Of a stretch of 64,000 bases of DNA, positions 22,151 through 34,241 are shown piece after piece. How positions within the stretch are numbered: the stretch's first letter is position 1; every line of letters starts with the position of its first letter. Origin of the DNA: Armigeres subalbatus (Eukaryota > Arthropoda > Insecta > Diptera > Culicidae); contig NC_085141.1 of the NCBI RefSeq assembly GCF_024139115.2, positions 65,175,675 through 65,239,674 on the forward strand, given 5' to 3'. The translations under genes were made by a program, and so were the position numbers. The notes beneath the pieces are model-generated. The model ran no database searches. It was not told the origin of the DNA and worked only from the letters and a program-made list of their open reading frames with translations.

Positions 22151-22499
22151 CAGGAGTGTCATAGTGCGTCACCACCAATGAGAATAGATAGAAGGTGAGG
22201 AAGAAGACCAAATGCAAGTTTATTAGTAGATGATGAAAAATGTAAACAGCAAATGGTGACGTACATATTTGCACGGCTTCTTATGGGAGCTTGTTCGAAT
22301 GTAGTAGTTCGAATGTAGTAGTGAAAGCTTTTTCGCCATACACGAAAGGCACGCAAACAATATATGGATTTCCATACCTTAGTATCTATTTTCATTGTGT
22401 CACCACTATTGTCACTTCGAGGCACGGCCGAAGATTGAGTATGGATCGCGCATGCCTAGGCAGGAGGATCGTTGCGTATTATTGCGAGAAAAGAGAAAA

Positions 22500-23199
22500 A
22501 TTCTAATTTTGCGGAGCAAAGAAGAAGAAGCAGACTGAGTGTCGGAAACTTCAAAATGGCATGCACTGTACGAAAAGTGTTGATATTTCTTGATATCAAG
22601 AATATTAAAGAAATCTAAAATATTTCGAATTCACATAAATATATGACAAAATGCCTTCAAACTATCATTAAACTTGTTTAAAAAATATAGCGGCATGTAA
22701 CACTCGTTTAAAGTTGCATATTCCCGTTGATTTTAATAATCAACATTCATACCGAAAAAATAAACCAAAAATTTTTACCGTGCAACAAGTGATTTGACGG
22801 ATTTTCAGAAAAATATATTAAGCTCTTTTAGTGGAATGTATTAAATCGTCTAAGACCTCAACAGTAAGGTCGTCTTCAGTGTCTCGTACTTGACTCGACT
22901 TATTTTTTTTTGTTATTATACTTGTTTTGAGTACTTTTTTGCAGCTTGCTGTGGGTTCAAAAATTAATGTTGATTTAATTGTTGAAATTTTGGCAAAAAA
23001 ATGCAAATTCATCTAAAGGTTATATAATTCATCAGCAAATTTAGTCAATTTTGAGATACCTAACTCACAATAAGTAATTGTATTTTATTCATTTCTTGAA
23101 AATAGTGAAACTGATCAATGTTACCCCTGTGACCAATGTTCCTCCGGATTACCGGAATCTATCGTACATTGAGTTTAAGTGTTACGTCCGTTTGTTTGT
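22500..23199. other. AT-rich, no gene recognised
   Basis: Stops in all frames, no repeats shared with other parts of the window, and no splice-site pairs that stand out. Confidence 0.4.
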
Positions 23200-23325
23200 T
23201 CCTGCAATGGGACTCGAACCCACGACCCTCAGTACTGATGTATGGTAGTGCGTGGGCTGCTTCGGTTGAGAGAGAGTCGCGCATGTCTAGGCAGGAGCAC
23301 CGTAGCGTAGGCTCATTCAGTTACC
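23200..23325 (-). mobile_element. tRNA-like SINE fragment, second copy
   Basis: Shares ACCCACGACCCTCAGTACTG and AGTGCGTGGGCTGCTTCG with 22.06-22.12 kb. It is followed by TCGCGCATGTCTAGGCAGGA, of which a further scrap lies at 22448-22468. Same SINE family, minus orientation. Confidence 0.65.
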
Positions 23326-23417
23326 GCTACCGACACCTCGATGCATAGCAGTGGAGCGTCAGGGTGAGCATCCGAATAATCCTCAAATGGTGTTTGTGTG
23401 TCGTTTGACAGACAAAG

Positions 23418-23612
23418 TAAATTGGCCAAATGGATCATACGGACGAGGATGTAATTTGGCCGTAAAAGTTATTCGGCAGAAAGGGCCATTTGGCTAAAAA
23501 TGTCTTTTGGCCAAAGTAATATGGCCGAAAATGTCGTTTGGCTGAACAGACTATTTTGCCGAATAGGTCGAATAGGCTGAAAACGTAATTTAGCCGAACG
23601 CGTCATATGTAG
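23418..23612 (+). repeat. Degenerate 17-18 bp tandem repeat, TTTGGCCGAAAA type
   Basis: About nine units such as AATTTGGCCGTAAAAG, TATTCGGCAGAAAGGG and CGTTTGGCTGAACAG. Related units occur at 59655-59705 (GCATTCGGCCGAACGG). The core TTCGGCCGAA is palindromic. Confidence 0.75.
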
Positions 23613-23812
23613 GCTTACCAGATGGTATCCTTTAGGAGGACATGTCCTCCTTTTGCATACAATGTCATCCCGTCCTCCTTTTGACCAAAAATGTCCTCCT
23701 TTTTTCCAGATTTATCCTTATCATACTAGTCAAAAGATTGCTCGGTTCCATTGATAGCTCAACTGTTCCACAATAGCAAGCGAAATGAAGTTCGTCGGGT
23801 CTGCTAGTGTTT
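23613..23812. repeat. TGTCCTCCTTTT repeats and a 32 bp dispersed-repeat scrap
   Basis: A perfect palindrome AGGAGGACATGTCCTCCT lies near 23635-23652, followed by two more TCCTCCTTTT units. Positions 23780-23812 are the first bases of the AGACCCGACGAACT repeat (minus orientation), like that at 1317-1572. Confidence 0.6.
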
Positions 23813-25530
23813 AATAAATGTTTGCGAAAAAAAATCCGTTTCAGGTGTTTCGAATCCAAGTTCCGCTGAATTTCGCGGAGTTTGGTAATGTTGAAATCTG
23901 TTTTTTTTTTTAATTTGTATTGGTTATTGGTAAAATTTCACCGAAAAATTGGTTTAAGCGAAAACAAATGAAGTTTGGCGAAATTCCGGAATAAATTTGA
24001 TCATCTGGGTTGCCACCAATTGATCATTTGAATGGTTCCGAGAAGTTGCCAATTTTAAATCTTGTGTCGGAACTTTTCAAAATCTTTTTTTTTATATCAT
24101 TGTGAAAGCAAAACCTTTGTAGTATTATGCTTCGACCCTATGTTTTTTTTCGGAAGTTTCGAAAGATTTGAAAAACCTTCAAATTTGTTCTACAGAGCTG
24201 GGACTTTATTCAACTAATCAGTTCAGAACTCAGAAAGCAAAATAATTGCAGGCGCGTTTCATTGACCACGTGGTATTAGGCATCAGAAGAACCGGTCTCC
24301 AGTCATCTTAAAGAGTTCATAGAGTTGCGGTTTCCAGTTAGTGATCACGAATAATCAGGATCACCTGGGAATCAAGTAAAAGGTTTGGAAGGCAATTTCT
24401 TAGATGGCCTTCCCTAGACTCTGAAGGGTTTGATTTCTTAGAATTTTCCACAGAACTTTAAGAGTTAAAGTTTTTCGTTATATTTTCTTAAGTGATTACT
24501 TCTCTTTCTCTAAGTGTTCCAGATCTTTCGGAAAGACTAATGATGACCTCCTGGGAATTTATTCCTAGTCACTTCATGTTGAGAGATTGAGTATGCCGAA
24601 GAGACTTGGGGTATGCCGGAAAAGCCATCGCTGTGGCTGAAAAGAGTGCTGCACCATGTTAATTAAAATCAATTAAAAGCTTTTTCAAACCGCGTTTAGC
24701 AAGAATAGCTATTTTTTGAGTATAGGTGAATCCCATTGCAGTATTACACGGCCAATAAAATTAAGGAAAAGCTGCTCCTTGTCATAAATATCAATTAAAT
24801 AATGCATTCGTACGCATGTTAGGCTGGGAATGGGGTAAGAAACCATAAAAAAAGTTTAAAAATAAAATAAATAAATTATTAAACATCTTTTTCAAAAAAA
24901 GAAAATAAAAACTGACTTCCCTCACAAGTCACCAATCAAGAAAATAAAAAAAAAATTAAAAAAAAAATCCACATACAAGATAGCAAGAAATCCTCTGTAA
25001 CTCCGTGGGCGCCACGAATTGGATAGTTGATCAAATAAGTATGAAGGAAGTCGCCTTAGAAAGCGACTAAATAGTTATGCTGCACGAAGTTATGTCAAAG
25101 TAAATCGTGTTACATATGTTATGTCCAATAGAAAACAAACGCGCAGTCTGGTCCGTTAATTCCGAGATTCATGTCTTTGGCTTCGAAACCAGCATAAGAT
25201 TGAGTTTCGTTTTAACAATTTACTCCATTGACTCCATCCAAAAGGAGTAAAAGGTGGGTCAGCTAAAATCAAATTATAGTCGTTCCATACTCTTCCGACC
25301 ATCACTCATAAGTATCAACAAGAATACTAAGAACTAGAACACAGTGTGGAAGATCTTACTCCGTAATGCACCACGTAAAGGTGTCTACCCAGCATTACGA
25401 GAATCAACAGTTACTAGTGTCGATCCTCGGCTTTGATTCCATCAGCAAAAGACCGAAAAGAAGATCACCACCGAAGTGGTGGTGCCTGCAGTTGTCGATG
25501 CAGGCAGTGTAGCGCCACGTGAGCACGTAA
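23813..25530. other. No gene recognised
   Basis: Unremarkable AT-rich sequence with stops in all frames. No boundary-defining repeat was found. Confidence 0.4.
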
Positions 25531-26040
25531 TTAATTGCTCAGATCCGTCATTCCGTCCGCTTCTCGTGATGACCACCTACCTGCCGGTTGTCATCGTAGC
25601 GTACCAGCATCAGCAGCGCGCTTGTCGGTGACTGAAGCTGTGGTATCTGAACAGCACACAGCGTCATTCGCGCGACTTCGCTTGACTTGGCGCGCTCGTT
25701 CGCTCGACCGTTACTCAGCGCCCGTGATGGTGTTGAATCCCTCCTACCGGCCCCATCGTCGTTATGTCGATGGGGCCCCGTCGAGGGAAAAGGTGTCGAC
25801 GGATAAAAAGTCATAATAAATAATTAATTAATTCGGTGCCACTTCTGCTTACTGCTTTTTGCTACCGAGAGTTGTTGCTGCTGTTTGCGGTGGGAAGCTA
25901 ATTTGCACTCTTCGCTTGTTGCAGCTATACGTTGCCGGCTATTGTCGCGAATTACTATCGCTGCTCGGAGAGTCGGAATATCGAAATTTTTCAAATTGGT
26001 TGGTATTGACTGCAGAGAACGACTAGACAATGAACGGTTC
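25531..26040. other. GC-rich island, function unknown
   Basis: About 280 bases are open on both strands (93 codons plus, 88 minus). A GGGGCCCCGTCGAGG palindrome-like block follows at 25770-25785, then Gln/Leu-codon-rich CTGCTG/GTTGTTGCTG stretches. The composition resembles Aedes host regulatory or exon DNA, but I recognise no protein. Confidence 0.3.
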
Positions 26041-26751
26041 AATGGACAATAAAAGTTCCGTTGATACTAATATCTGTTGTTGGTTACTTAGCATACAAAT
26101 AATAATTAAACCATTAAAGGCTATATTAATGATATTTTTTGCTAGTATTCGAAAGTAATGTAAAATAGTTGAGTGCTACAAAATCACCACAAATAGCTTT
26201 TGAATTCAAAATAAGCTGTCGGTCGATGAGTAGAACTCACAGAAAAGGATTTCTTTCTTATTAATATAATGTATATTATGTTAATCCGAGATTATCCGAT
26301 TATTAATTATTGCCACTATTTGTAAACTTTTTAACGAAACGTTGCTCATATCTGAGATTTTCTATCAACATTGTCCAGTCTGCAGTGTGGATGTCCTCGC
26401 AAGGAATCTCAGTGCATGCTCGTTCGTGAGTCGTGATGTTTCGCGGCTTATTGCTGGTCGGATCAAATCCAGGTGGCTGATGGAAGAAAGTGTGTAAGAA
26501 GATATTGGAAATAGTGACAAAGGTAGTGCTCAAGGGTCCCAATTAGCATACAATCGTGTAAATCCAATTCAGTGGCGAGAGAATGGGTGTGTCACTGAGG
26601 AAAACGGGAATGAAAGAAGATAAAAGCCAACATTTAGCTTGATTCCGCGTGTAAACAAAATAAGGGGCAACGAAGCTGGAGCACAAACAACAGTAAGCAA
26701 GCAGAAAGAATATTCACGCTAAGCGTCGCTTACACAAAACGAGACAATATA

Positions 26752-28943
26752 CAGGTATACCTCGATTATATGGACTTTTTCGATGCAAAAAAGTCCATAT
26801 AATCGAATTTTCCATATAATCGAAGCAAATTTTTTTTTCTCAAAATTTGTGTTACACGATTAAATAAGTCTTAAAAGTTGAAAGAAAATATCCATATATT
26901 GCCTTACAGTCTAATCCGCATGTTTGGGCTCATTTTATGACAACTTAGTAGATTATGCTTTTCTATAAGAACGTAACCTTTTTTTTAACCGCTTGTTTCT
27001 AATATTACATTACTAATGAAGACTTCGCCCAGCACACTAATATAATTATTCACGAATTCTAACTACAGTGCCTTCCTGTTTCAGCAACAAAGCAAACAAT
27101 AAGTGGTCGAGAAAGGTATATGTTAGCTTCAAAAACTGGCTTTTTATAGAAGGACTGACACTTGTCTTCTTTTGATTTGATCGCAGCAAATTGAAACCGA
27201 TGTAAAGTTTTGTCCTATTGTCTCCTTATGAAAATTGGCCGGATTGGACTATGGGCTCAGAAGATATGGCCAAAATGCATTTGTTTATGCAAAAATCGCG
27301 TAGAAACAGTCTCACTTTTCCGACACTTATCTTTGAAAGATCTCCTTGCAACAAGTTGCGTTTGATTGATATTCTTAAAAAGAATTTAAATCAATGTAAA
27401 TAAGGGGCTCTATCCACGTATCAGTGTCATTTTTACAAGAACCAATTTTTCCCGTTTCCCGTCATTTCCCGCCAAAAAATGTATCTCGTTTTATTGTCTC
27501 AGTCAATTCTTTGACTTATTTAAGTTCCACTTTTTTCACAGAATTCATATTTTAGAATAAAAAAATCGGAAAGAATAAAAAAAATCGCACGTTTGAAGAA
27601 TAGGAATTGGCCTTATTTTAATTCAAAATCGGGCGAATGTTAGGTCAAGCTTGGAAACCAGCACTATTCGTCAAAAAGTATGGTTTCTTTGGGAAAGTTG
27701 TCCTCAAAAAATTGAAGAATCGATTGAGCGGATAAAAATTGTTGATGGGAAAGGTCAATTGCACAGTGCACCTACACCTGCTAAGTGGAATATTAAAGGA
27801 TAAAGTGTTATGGCTATTTTGGACTATGTTCGTATATTAAAGCAGGGCTGTATTTTGCAACGGGTTTTAAAATTCAAAACGACGCACAGTGGCAGGCCCT
27901 CATAAAAATCCCGGACAAAACTTGAGATTGCATTCAAAATTTCACCACCGCGCGCTGTTGTATTTTGTACAACACTAACGAAAAACACATCGCTCACATT
28001 AAACAGCATGAACGAGTTTGCATGAGCGTTTCAGGATCACGCTTAGCTGAACGGTTTAGCAGCAATTGATTTAAGAACTGCTAAAAAGAACATTCTAAAG
28101 TTATTCAATTTCTTTTCCTACCGTTGAGCGTCAGTATAATCCTTAAGCCTTATGCTGAACAAATGTGATACCAGGATATTCGACAACATTTATTTAAACA
28201 TAAAGACTGCTTGAAGAGTTTTCAGTTTTTTACATTCAAATAATTATCAAGTTCGTCCAGAAGAAATAATGCCAGGTTTGAAAACCATTTGGAACTTTAT
28301 GTATCACATATTAAAATAAACTCTTCCAGTTTCGTGGATATACCTGAAAAATCAGTCTCAGTGGGTCCGGTTTGCTAAATGTTAATGCATCATCCGTCCT
28401 TCTATACTTAATTCCATGCACCAAAAGCAGAAAAAGGTTGGAAGCAAAGATCTAACAGCTAAATATGACAATCTCATCTTATCACTTGCTCCGCATACTG
28501 TCAGTCTGACAATTCACTTCACGTTTTCGTATGGCAGAGATCACCAAAAATACGCATTATTTTTCACCACCTATTTGTAAGGACGTGGCCGTGGCTGTTG
28601 CAGATTAAAGAATTGTATATTTATCATTATATACAATGAAATTTTCCAACGCGAAAATGGTAAATCAATCAAGTCAATCGAACATATGACTCAGAGTGCA
28701 TCTTCATATATAACATCACAACATGCCTTACGGGCCTTTATTTGCCCCAATGTCCCATAATAAATATAGAATCAATGTAAAATATGACTTACAATATTCA
28801 ACATCTTTTTAAAACCCCAAAACACAAAAAAAAAATTTGCGAAAAAAAATGTCCATATAATCGAGGTAAAAAGTCCATATAATCGAAGTCCATATAATCG
28901 AGGGTCCATATAATCGAGGGTCCATATAATCGAGGTAAACCTG
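26752..28943. mobile_element. pogo/Tc1-like element, 2.2 kb, TA target
   Basis: Inverted ends CAGGTATACCTCGATTATAT (left) and the complement of CAGGTTTACCTCGATTATAT (right), with TA at 26750-26751 and 28944-28945. Both ends carry clustered copies of TCCATATAATCGA: two at left (26793-26825), five at right (28852-28933). The interior is AT-rich and has no intact transposase. Positions 27180-27310 contain CCTTATGAAAATTGGCCGGA-type sequence shared with 51.03-51.07 kb, so other repeats are nested inside. Confidence 0.75.
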
Positions 28944-29114
28944 TATATATTTTCAAATAGAAGTCATTTTGATTTATTCATTCAGTGATGATATTGTTTT
29001 TTATTGTCTATAATATTTTTTACCACTTCGTAAAAAAGTAGAAGGTTGTGTCCTAGGCACAACCGCCAGTTCGACGTAGTATTACGTAAGGTGTAAATTA
29101 TTCAATTTTGATAT

Positions 29115-29275
29115 GGGAGCATCCATAAATTACGTAACGCTCAGAGGGGGGAGGGGGCGTTGACCGAAGTGTGACAATCCATACAAAAAATTGTTATGGT
29201 TCATATAAAAAGTGTGACATACGGGGAGGGCCAATTTTTGCGTTACGTAATTAATGGATCTTCCCTATTCTGAAT
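29115..29275. mobile_element. MITE, GGGATCNTCCATAAATTACG family
   Basis: Left GGGAGCATCCATAAATTACG and right complement GGGAAGATCCATTAATTACG are inverted ends about 26 bases long, with AGTGTGAC/GTGTGACAT arms inside. A truncated member is at 41771-41895. This family is very common in mosquitoes. Confidence 0.8.
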
Positions 29276-29871
29276 ATATGCTTGCTGACGCTAATCTAAA
29301 GCTGCTGTGACCGCTATCCATACCATCGTTGCGATTGAACTACAGTCATCCGACTTCCATAGTTCCATGCGGCTTTTCGGCAAAAAATATTATTAAAGAA
29401 ATAGAATGTATGTTTTTCACTAGTCGTCATGAATGCTCTGCGGCTGTGTTTAGTGCCTAATTTGGAGAAATTTCCTTTAACTTTCTATTGTATACAATGA
29501 TGGCCCAAACAAGGATCAATTTATTCCCAATAATGCGCCTTCCCAATCATCAACAAAACCAAAATCAGAAAATAGCACTTCACTGCTAGGTACTCATGTC
29601 AACGTCAGTCACTCGATGATTTCTCGGTAAAACGCTATGGACGTCATCCATGCGAGCACTTGTGATTCTGTTACCGATTGCAACTTTTTACCGTCGCCAA
29701 GCGATTTGGTTTTGAACTTTGAAAAAAAAAAAATAGTTCCGGCTCAACCTTCTTTTGAATTGAATGATGGTTCTAAAAAGAACCGATTTGTTTCCAATAA
29801 TAATTATTCACCTTTCCAGTCCAGCATTATTATTTATCAGAATATGGAGTAGGGTTTATAAGTGTACTTAT

Positions 29872-31010
29872 TTCAGCTCGATCCACGGCTGCACCTCGCC
29901 AACCACGCAGTCTACGGAGGGTTCGCTAATCGTCTTCCACCTGACCGATCCACCTTGTTCGCTGTGAGCGCAGTCATTCGATTTTCGCGGTGTGAACGAT
30001 GGATGGTTCTCCCAACAGCTGATGCAACTCGTAGTTGATTCGGCTTCTCTACGTACCGTCTGCCATTTGCACCCAATCATGGATAGTAAGCAGCATTTCC
30101 CTTTCGAAAACTTCAAGTGTGTGTTGATTTTCATGAGTCCGTAGAGGGGACCGGTCTAACGAGCGTTTTGTAGATAGTCAGTTTGGTACGGGGGCGAGTT
30201 CTAGTGTCTTGCAAAGTCCTAAGTATGTACAATTTCCTGCCTGGATGCGTCTTCGAATTTCGGTGCTGGTATCGTTTTTGGAAGTCACCAGTAAGCTCAA
30301 GTACGCGAATTTTTCAACCACCTCGATTTCGTCACCAACAAACTCGTTTTGGGTGGATCGAGTTGTTTTCTCTTGAGCCTCTTCCTATCGCACTCTACAA
30401 CGCGTTGACGCATAGTCTGATCAACTTTGTTTCCCTCTTCAGTCTGATGTAGGCTTCCTTCAGTTTTTCAAAGTTACATGATAAGAAAATTATTTTGAGC
30501 ATTAAAGAAAATTAAAGTTACGTGCCTAAAGATCAATTTCGTCGGTAAATCCGAATAGGTGAACGGACTTCGTGAAAATCATGCCACTCGTGTCAATCCC
30601 TGCCCTTCGTATTACTCTATTCAAAGCGATGTTAAAGACAATCCTCACGGAATCCAAATTTGAAAGTCCTCGCGTTTTCAAGGGCACGTCACTCAATACG
30701 GAAGCAACGCACAACTGTCATTTTTATTATTTCAGCCTGCGATGCGTGAAATAATAAAAATGACAGTTGTGCGTTGTTTCCGTACAAAGTGGCTATAGAT
30801 AACGTGAGTACTTTTAAATTTGGATTCCGTGAGAATTGTTCTTAAATAGCAGACACGAAAGACCATCACCTTCCTTGTTGTTATCTATAAAGGGATTAGA
30901 GAATTACCCTGAAATTCGAACTACGCACATCACCCGATCCATTGCGCGCGTCGCCTTGACCAACCGTATTTGTTTATCCGGAAATCCGTGTTCTTACATT
31001 ACCTATCGCT
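29872..31010 (-). pseudogene. RTE-like reverse transcriptase fragment, interrupted by a MITE
   Basis: On the minus strand: GLSCLLF just right of the MITE, then NIALNRVIRRAGIDTSG and IFTKSVHLFGFTDEIDL just left of it. The catalytic box is degenerate (FTDE for FADD). Further left, ASTRCRVR and VGDEIEVVEKFAYL-like segments lead to a C-terminus with RTRW...QVEDD...LRRLRGWR around 29.9 kb, matching RIRGWRD of the RTE at 21.8 kb. Multiple frameshifts. Removing 30636-30841 plus one TTAA keeps the reading frame across the junction. Confidence 0.75.
30636..30841. mobile_element. TTAA-flanked MITE, 206 bp, complete copy
   Basis: TTAA at 30632-30635 and 30842-30845. Ends AGACAATCCTCACGGAATCC and complement of GAACAATTCTCACGGAATCC. 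The inner arms GCAACGCACAACTGTCATTT form a long hairpin around 30745. Same family as the interrupted copy at 4587-6950. Confidence 0.85.
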
Positions 31011-32093
31011 GGTCTTGATCGATTGCATCATTCGCGACTTAGAATTCAATGAATTGCAATTTCTGCAAGCTCTGGCCATTTCAGTGGAGGATGTAATGCC
31101 AAATTAAAAGATTTATTGAAGCATGTTTTTGTGTCCTATTGTTTCCAATATTTTTGACGATCTACGTAGACATTTAAGGAGGGAGAAGGGTTATCCACAC
31201 CAGTCTACTAGAGGATTCGGAGTGTTTGAAAATTCAAAAAAAATCCTGAAATCAAATTTATGTAGCTCCTGTTTAGAGTGCAGATTTGTACAGCGACTCC
31301 GAGGATATGGGTGGCTGACAAAATAGCATAAACAAGACAGGCTTGGTACGGCGGTGAACTAGCGGCCGGTTGAAACGGCAAAAAGCGCAGCGAAGCGGAG
31401 CAAAACCAAAGAAAATTACTCGTTTTAACGTCATTCATCGGTTTCGCGGCAGTCTGCGTCGTGGTGGTCGCCGGAAAAGTTAGTGGTCATTCTGTACTTC
31501 TAGTGCTTGCGTAAATTCCATTAATTACATAACGTGAACAATGGTCATTTAAGACATTTTGCATGGAACTTCGCTAGGCTGAATCCCCTTTCTTTAACAA
31601 AAATGTGAAATAATTCATGTAGATTTGATTTAGTGTTCTACTTTTCGGTGATATATTTGGCGTTTCAGTCTGGTTTTTGACTGAAAAACAACTATAATAT
31701 GTTCTCTTTTTCCAACGTTTCGATACTTATTGGATCTTTCTCAAGGATTCGAAAATAGTTTTATATATTTTTTATGTATAAAACGAAAATATATAATTAC
31801 TGTACAATTGTACATGTTTTGGACTATATTTAATATTACATTTAATACAGGATGAGGTGTAGAAAATTAATTTGACACTTATTTCAACAAGAGACTGATT
31901 ATTTTCTGTATCTCCCTGCTCGACATTGGAAAGAAAATTTGGATTAGTTGGGAAGGAAATGTATAGAAAGTCGCGTTGGGTGGCGGCGCAATAGTTCATT
32001 GTACGACACTGAAGCAAATATCAAAACTAAGACTGTGTTTATTTCAAACGTGCACCCGCACACTCAACCAAAGTTCGTAGTGTTTCTGCAAAC
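31011..32093. other. No gene recognised
   Basis: A SINE-tail-like word (AGTGGAGGATGTAATGCC) occurs at 31084-31101. The rest is AT-rich with stops in all frames. Confidence 0.4.
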
Positions 32094-32271
32094 AAAAGAT
32101 ATTTTAGTTACAAGATAAAGATTGTCGCTGTCCGGAACATCTTTTGCTGGCGAGGATAGGGGATCTAAATTATTTAGTAATATTTAGATTAGTTTACCAC
32201 ACACATGTTTCGGATGGCAGAAAAAAGGGAACCGAAGTGACAATCTTTATCTTGTAACTAAAATATCTTTT
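32094..32271. mobile_element. MITE, 178 bp, 8 bp duplication, near-perfect inverted ends
   Basis: CTGCAAAC at 32086-32093 and 32272-32279. The inverted ends are about 33 bases (AAAAGATATTTTAGTTACAA...GATAAAGATTGTC) and essentially identical, which suggests a recent insertion. The 8 bp duplication fits hAT. No coding capacity. Confidence 0.88.
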
Positions 32272-33330
32272 CTGCAAACTATGGAGGATCGCACTTCTTT
32301 TGACAGAAGCGATACGTATTACAATTGCACGATCTTACAAGTATTAATAATTTAGCTTCACCGTCCCGAAAACTGATAAAAATCATACAATGCTCGCCTG
32401 GTAAATTGGTAAAGAACTGCCCATGAAACAAAGAAGGAGAAATCGCTGGTAAATGTTATAAGCTAGGTTTTGCTTTGGAAACATGTTTCCAAACTTGTTT
32501 TCGTATATTTTGTCTCTTTTATTTGGACAGAATTAGGAGTTTTTTAAAGTTACAGAACAATTCGCTTAAGGTGACACACTTGCCCCAAACTTCGCTACCT
32601 ATGAGGCTACTAGTTATAGCATCAAGTAAGCGAGAGTTCACTAGAAGATAGTAGGCACATTATTAGGCACTTGATGTGTTCAAGGCGAAAATGCTATGCT
32701 TAATCCTTGAAGGCACAAGACGATTTTTTTTAGAAATCGTCGAAAATATTTTTTAACTTAAACAACTATTAAAATCATTAATATTAAACGTATTTCCGGT
32801 TTGTTGTTTTAAAACAACATTGCGCATTTAAGGGTTAACATTCAGCGTAATTTAAAATAAAGGTGCCTGACGGATGATTTAGGTATATGTGTATATACGC
32901 CATGTGTGTTTCTAGCTGATGAAATACGGTAGATTACAGTAAGCTGGTCATGTGGAACGAATGTCTGCAGAGACTTCTGCTGGATCTACGGTAAGGTGAT
33001 GCATTTGGCTTGTATATTCTGAATTGGAGCGGATTATTGAATTAGTGGTTAACCCCTTGAACTATTCTGCTGTATTTGCTCCAGTTTTCCACCATCTTCT
33101 TCTTCTTCAATGGCTCTACATTCCAACTGGAACATGGCCTGCTTTTCAATTTAGTATTCTATTAGCATTTCCTCAGTTATTAATTGAAACCTTTTCTATG
33201 CCCGCCATTACATGAGTATGTATCTTGTGTGGCAAGTACAAGGGATCTGTTATATCAAATACATTTAATACAAAGGTTAATACCAGACCACCCAAATTGA
33301 TTAGCATTATTTTATCTTTTTTTCCCACAG
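32272..33330. other. No gene; small non-LTR remnant at 32935-33000
   Basis: At 32935-33000 the plus strand encodes AGHVERMSAETSAGS, the C-terminal RWAGHV-type motif of RTE-like reverse transcriptases. The rest has no recognised content. The interval ends with a strong polypyrimidine tract (TTTATCTTTTTTTCCCACAG) at 33311-33330. Confidence 0.45.
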
Positions 33331-34241
33331 TGAAACTGCGAGCCGACAATCTGCGTGCGATCATTGTTCCGTATTAAACCTGATCCGATTTACCCCGAAA
33401 AAAAAACACCTTTCCGATGAAGAAGTTCAACAGTAACGTAACCCAGTTGGGCAGCAACGGGTGATGTGGTGCCGGAGTCTACCGCTAATTAGTAATAAGC
33501 AAAATATGTTAAGCTGAAGCAAATAGGAAATTTACCCCAGTCCCCTTGCCCAAAGCTGGCAAAAAAAGTGAATCAATAAAATTTTAGCGGTTACCAATCC
33601 GAGTGCGAAAGAAGAAAATAAAAACCAGTGCTGGAGAAAATCACTCGCTGATTGGTAAATTGATTGATTGTGCGCTCTTTTTCAATTCTCTGTTTCGTTC
33701 GTCCGAAACGGCATCAGTGACGCCGAATGTGTTCGGTCGGGTCGGCAATAAAAGATAATTAATCGTAATAAAAGTGCGTAGCCCTGGAGAAGAAAGAAGA
33801 AGAAATATTCCCACCACCAAGAGTAGGTGCAGAAATTATTTCTCGATTTGCTCCGGTTTTATTTTCGTGTAAGCATTGGGCCCCAGTAGTAGTGAGAAAC
33901 CGGTTCGTCGGGTGGGCAACCGAAGAAGATGAAGGCGTGAGAAGAGAGTCAGGACGGCGATCACGATTGCATAGTGACGACGTCAATCTCGTGCGATCGG
34001 AAGTAGTAAGTGGATCAACGGCAACAATAGCAGCAGCATCATCACCGGTGTGCAAGCGGCGGAGAATAGCCGAAAATTCAATTAGGCATCACACACAGGG
34101 GGATCTTGTGGAAGGTGTCGGCCTGAGGAAACCCATTCCATTCCAATTATCAACAGCGGCTGTGTAAAGTGTAATAATTTGAGGCGTATAAAATCAGAGG
34201 AAAAAATGTATCCGGCGCCGGCGCGACACCCGTCAGCTACG
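33331..34241 (+). other. Candidate host-gene exon (5' UTR plus start codon)
   Basis: A good acceptor (TTTTTTTCCCACAG) ends at 33330 and a consensus donor (ACG|GTGAGT) begins at 34242. Sequence between is GC-richer and has no repeats seen elsewhere in the window. It contains CAG/CAA-rich stretches around 34010-34040, as is usual for mosquito leaders. The only ATG with a good context that reads open to the donor is at 34206. A 91-codon frame at 33892-34167 could be an upstream frame or chance. A leader exon upstream, perhaps at 17-18 kb, is implied if the acceptor is real. Confidence 0.4.
34206..34241 (+). CDS. Candidate first coding segment, 12 codons
   Basis: ATG in a GGAAAAAATG context encodes MYPAPARHPSAT and runs to the donor at 34242 in phase 0. 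An N-terminus of this composition (Pro/Ala/His-rich) would suit a regulatory or RNA-binding protein, but that is speculation, and I do not recognise the gene. No downstream coding exon is visible before the end of the window, so the intron would be long, which is common in Aedes. Confidence 0.35.
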
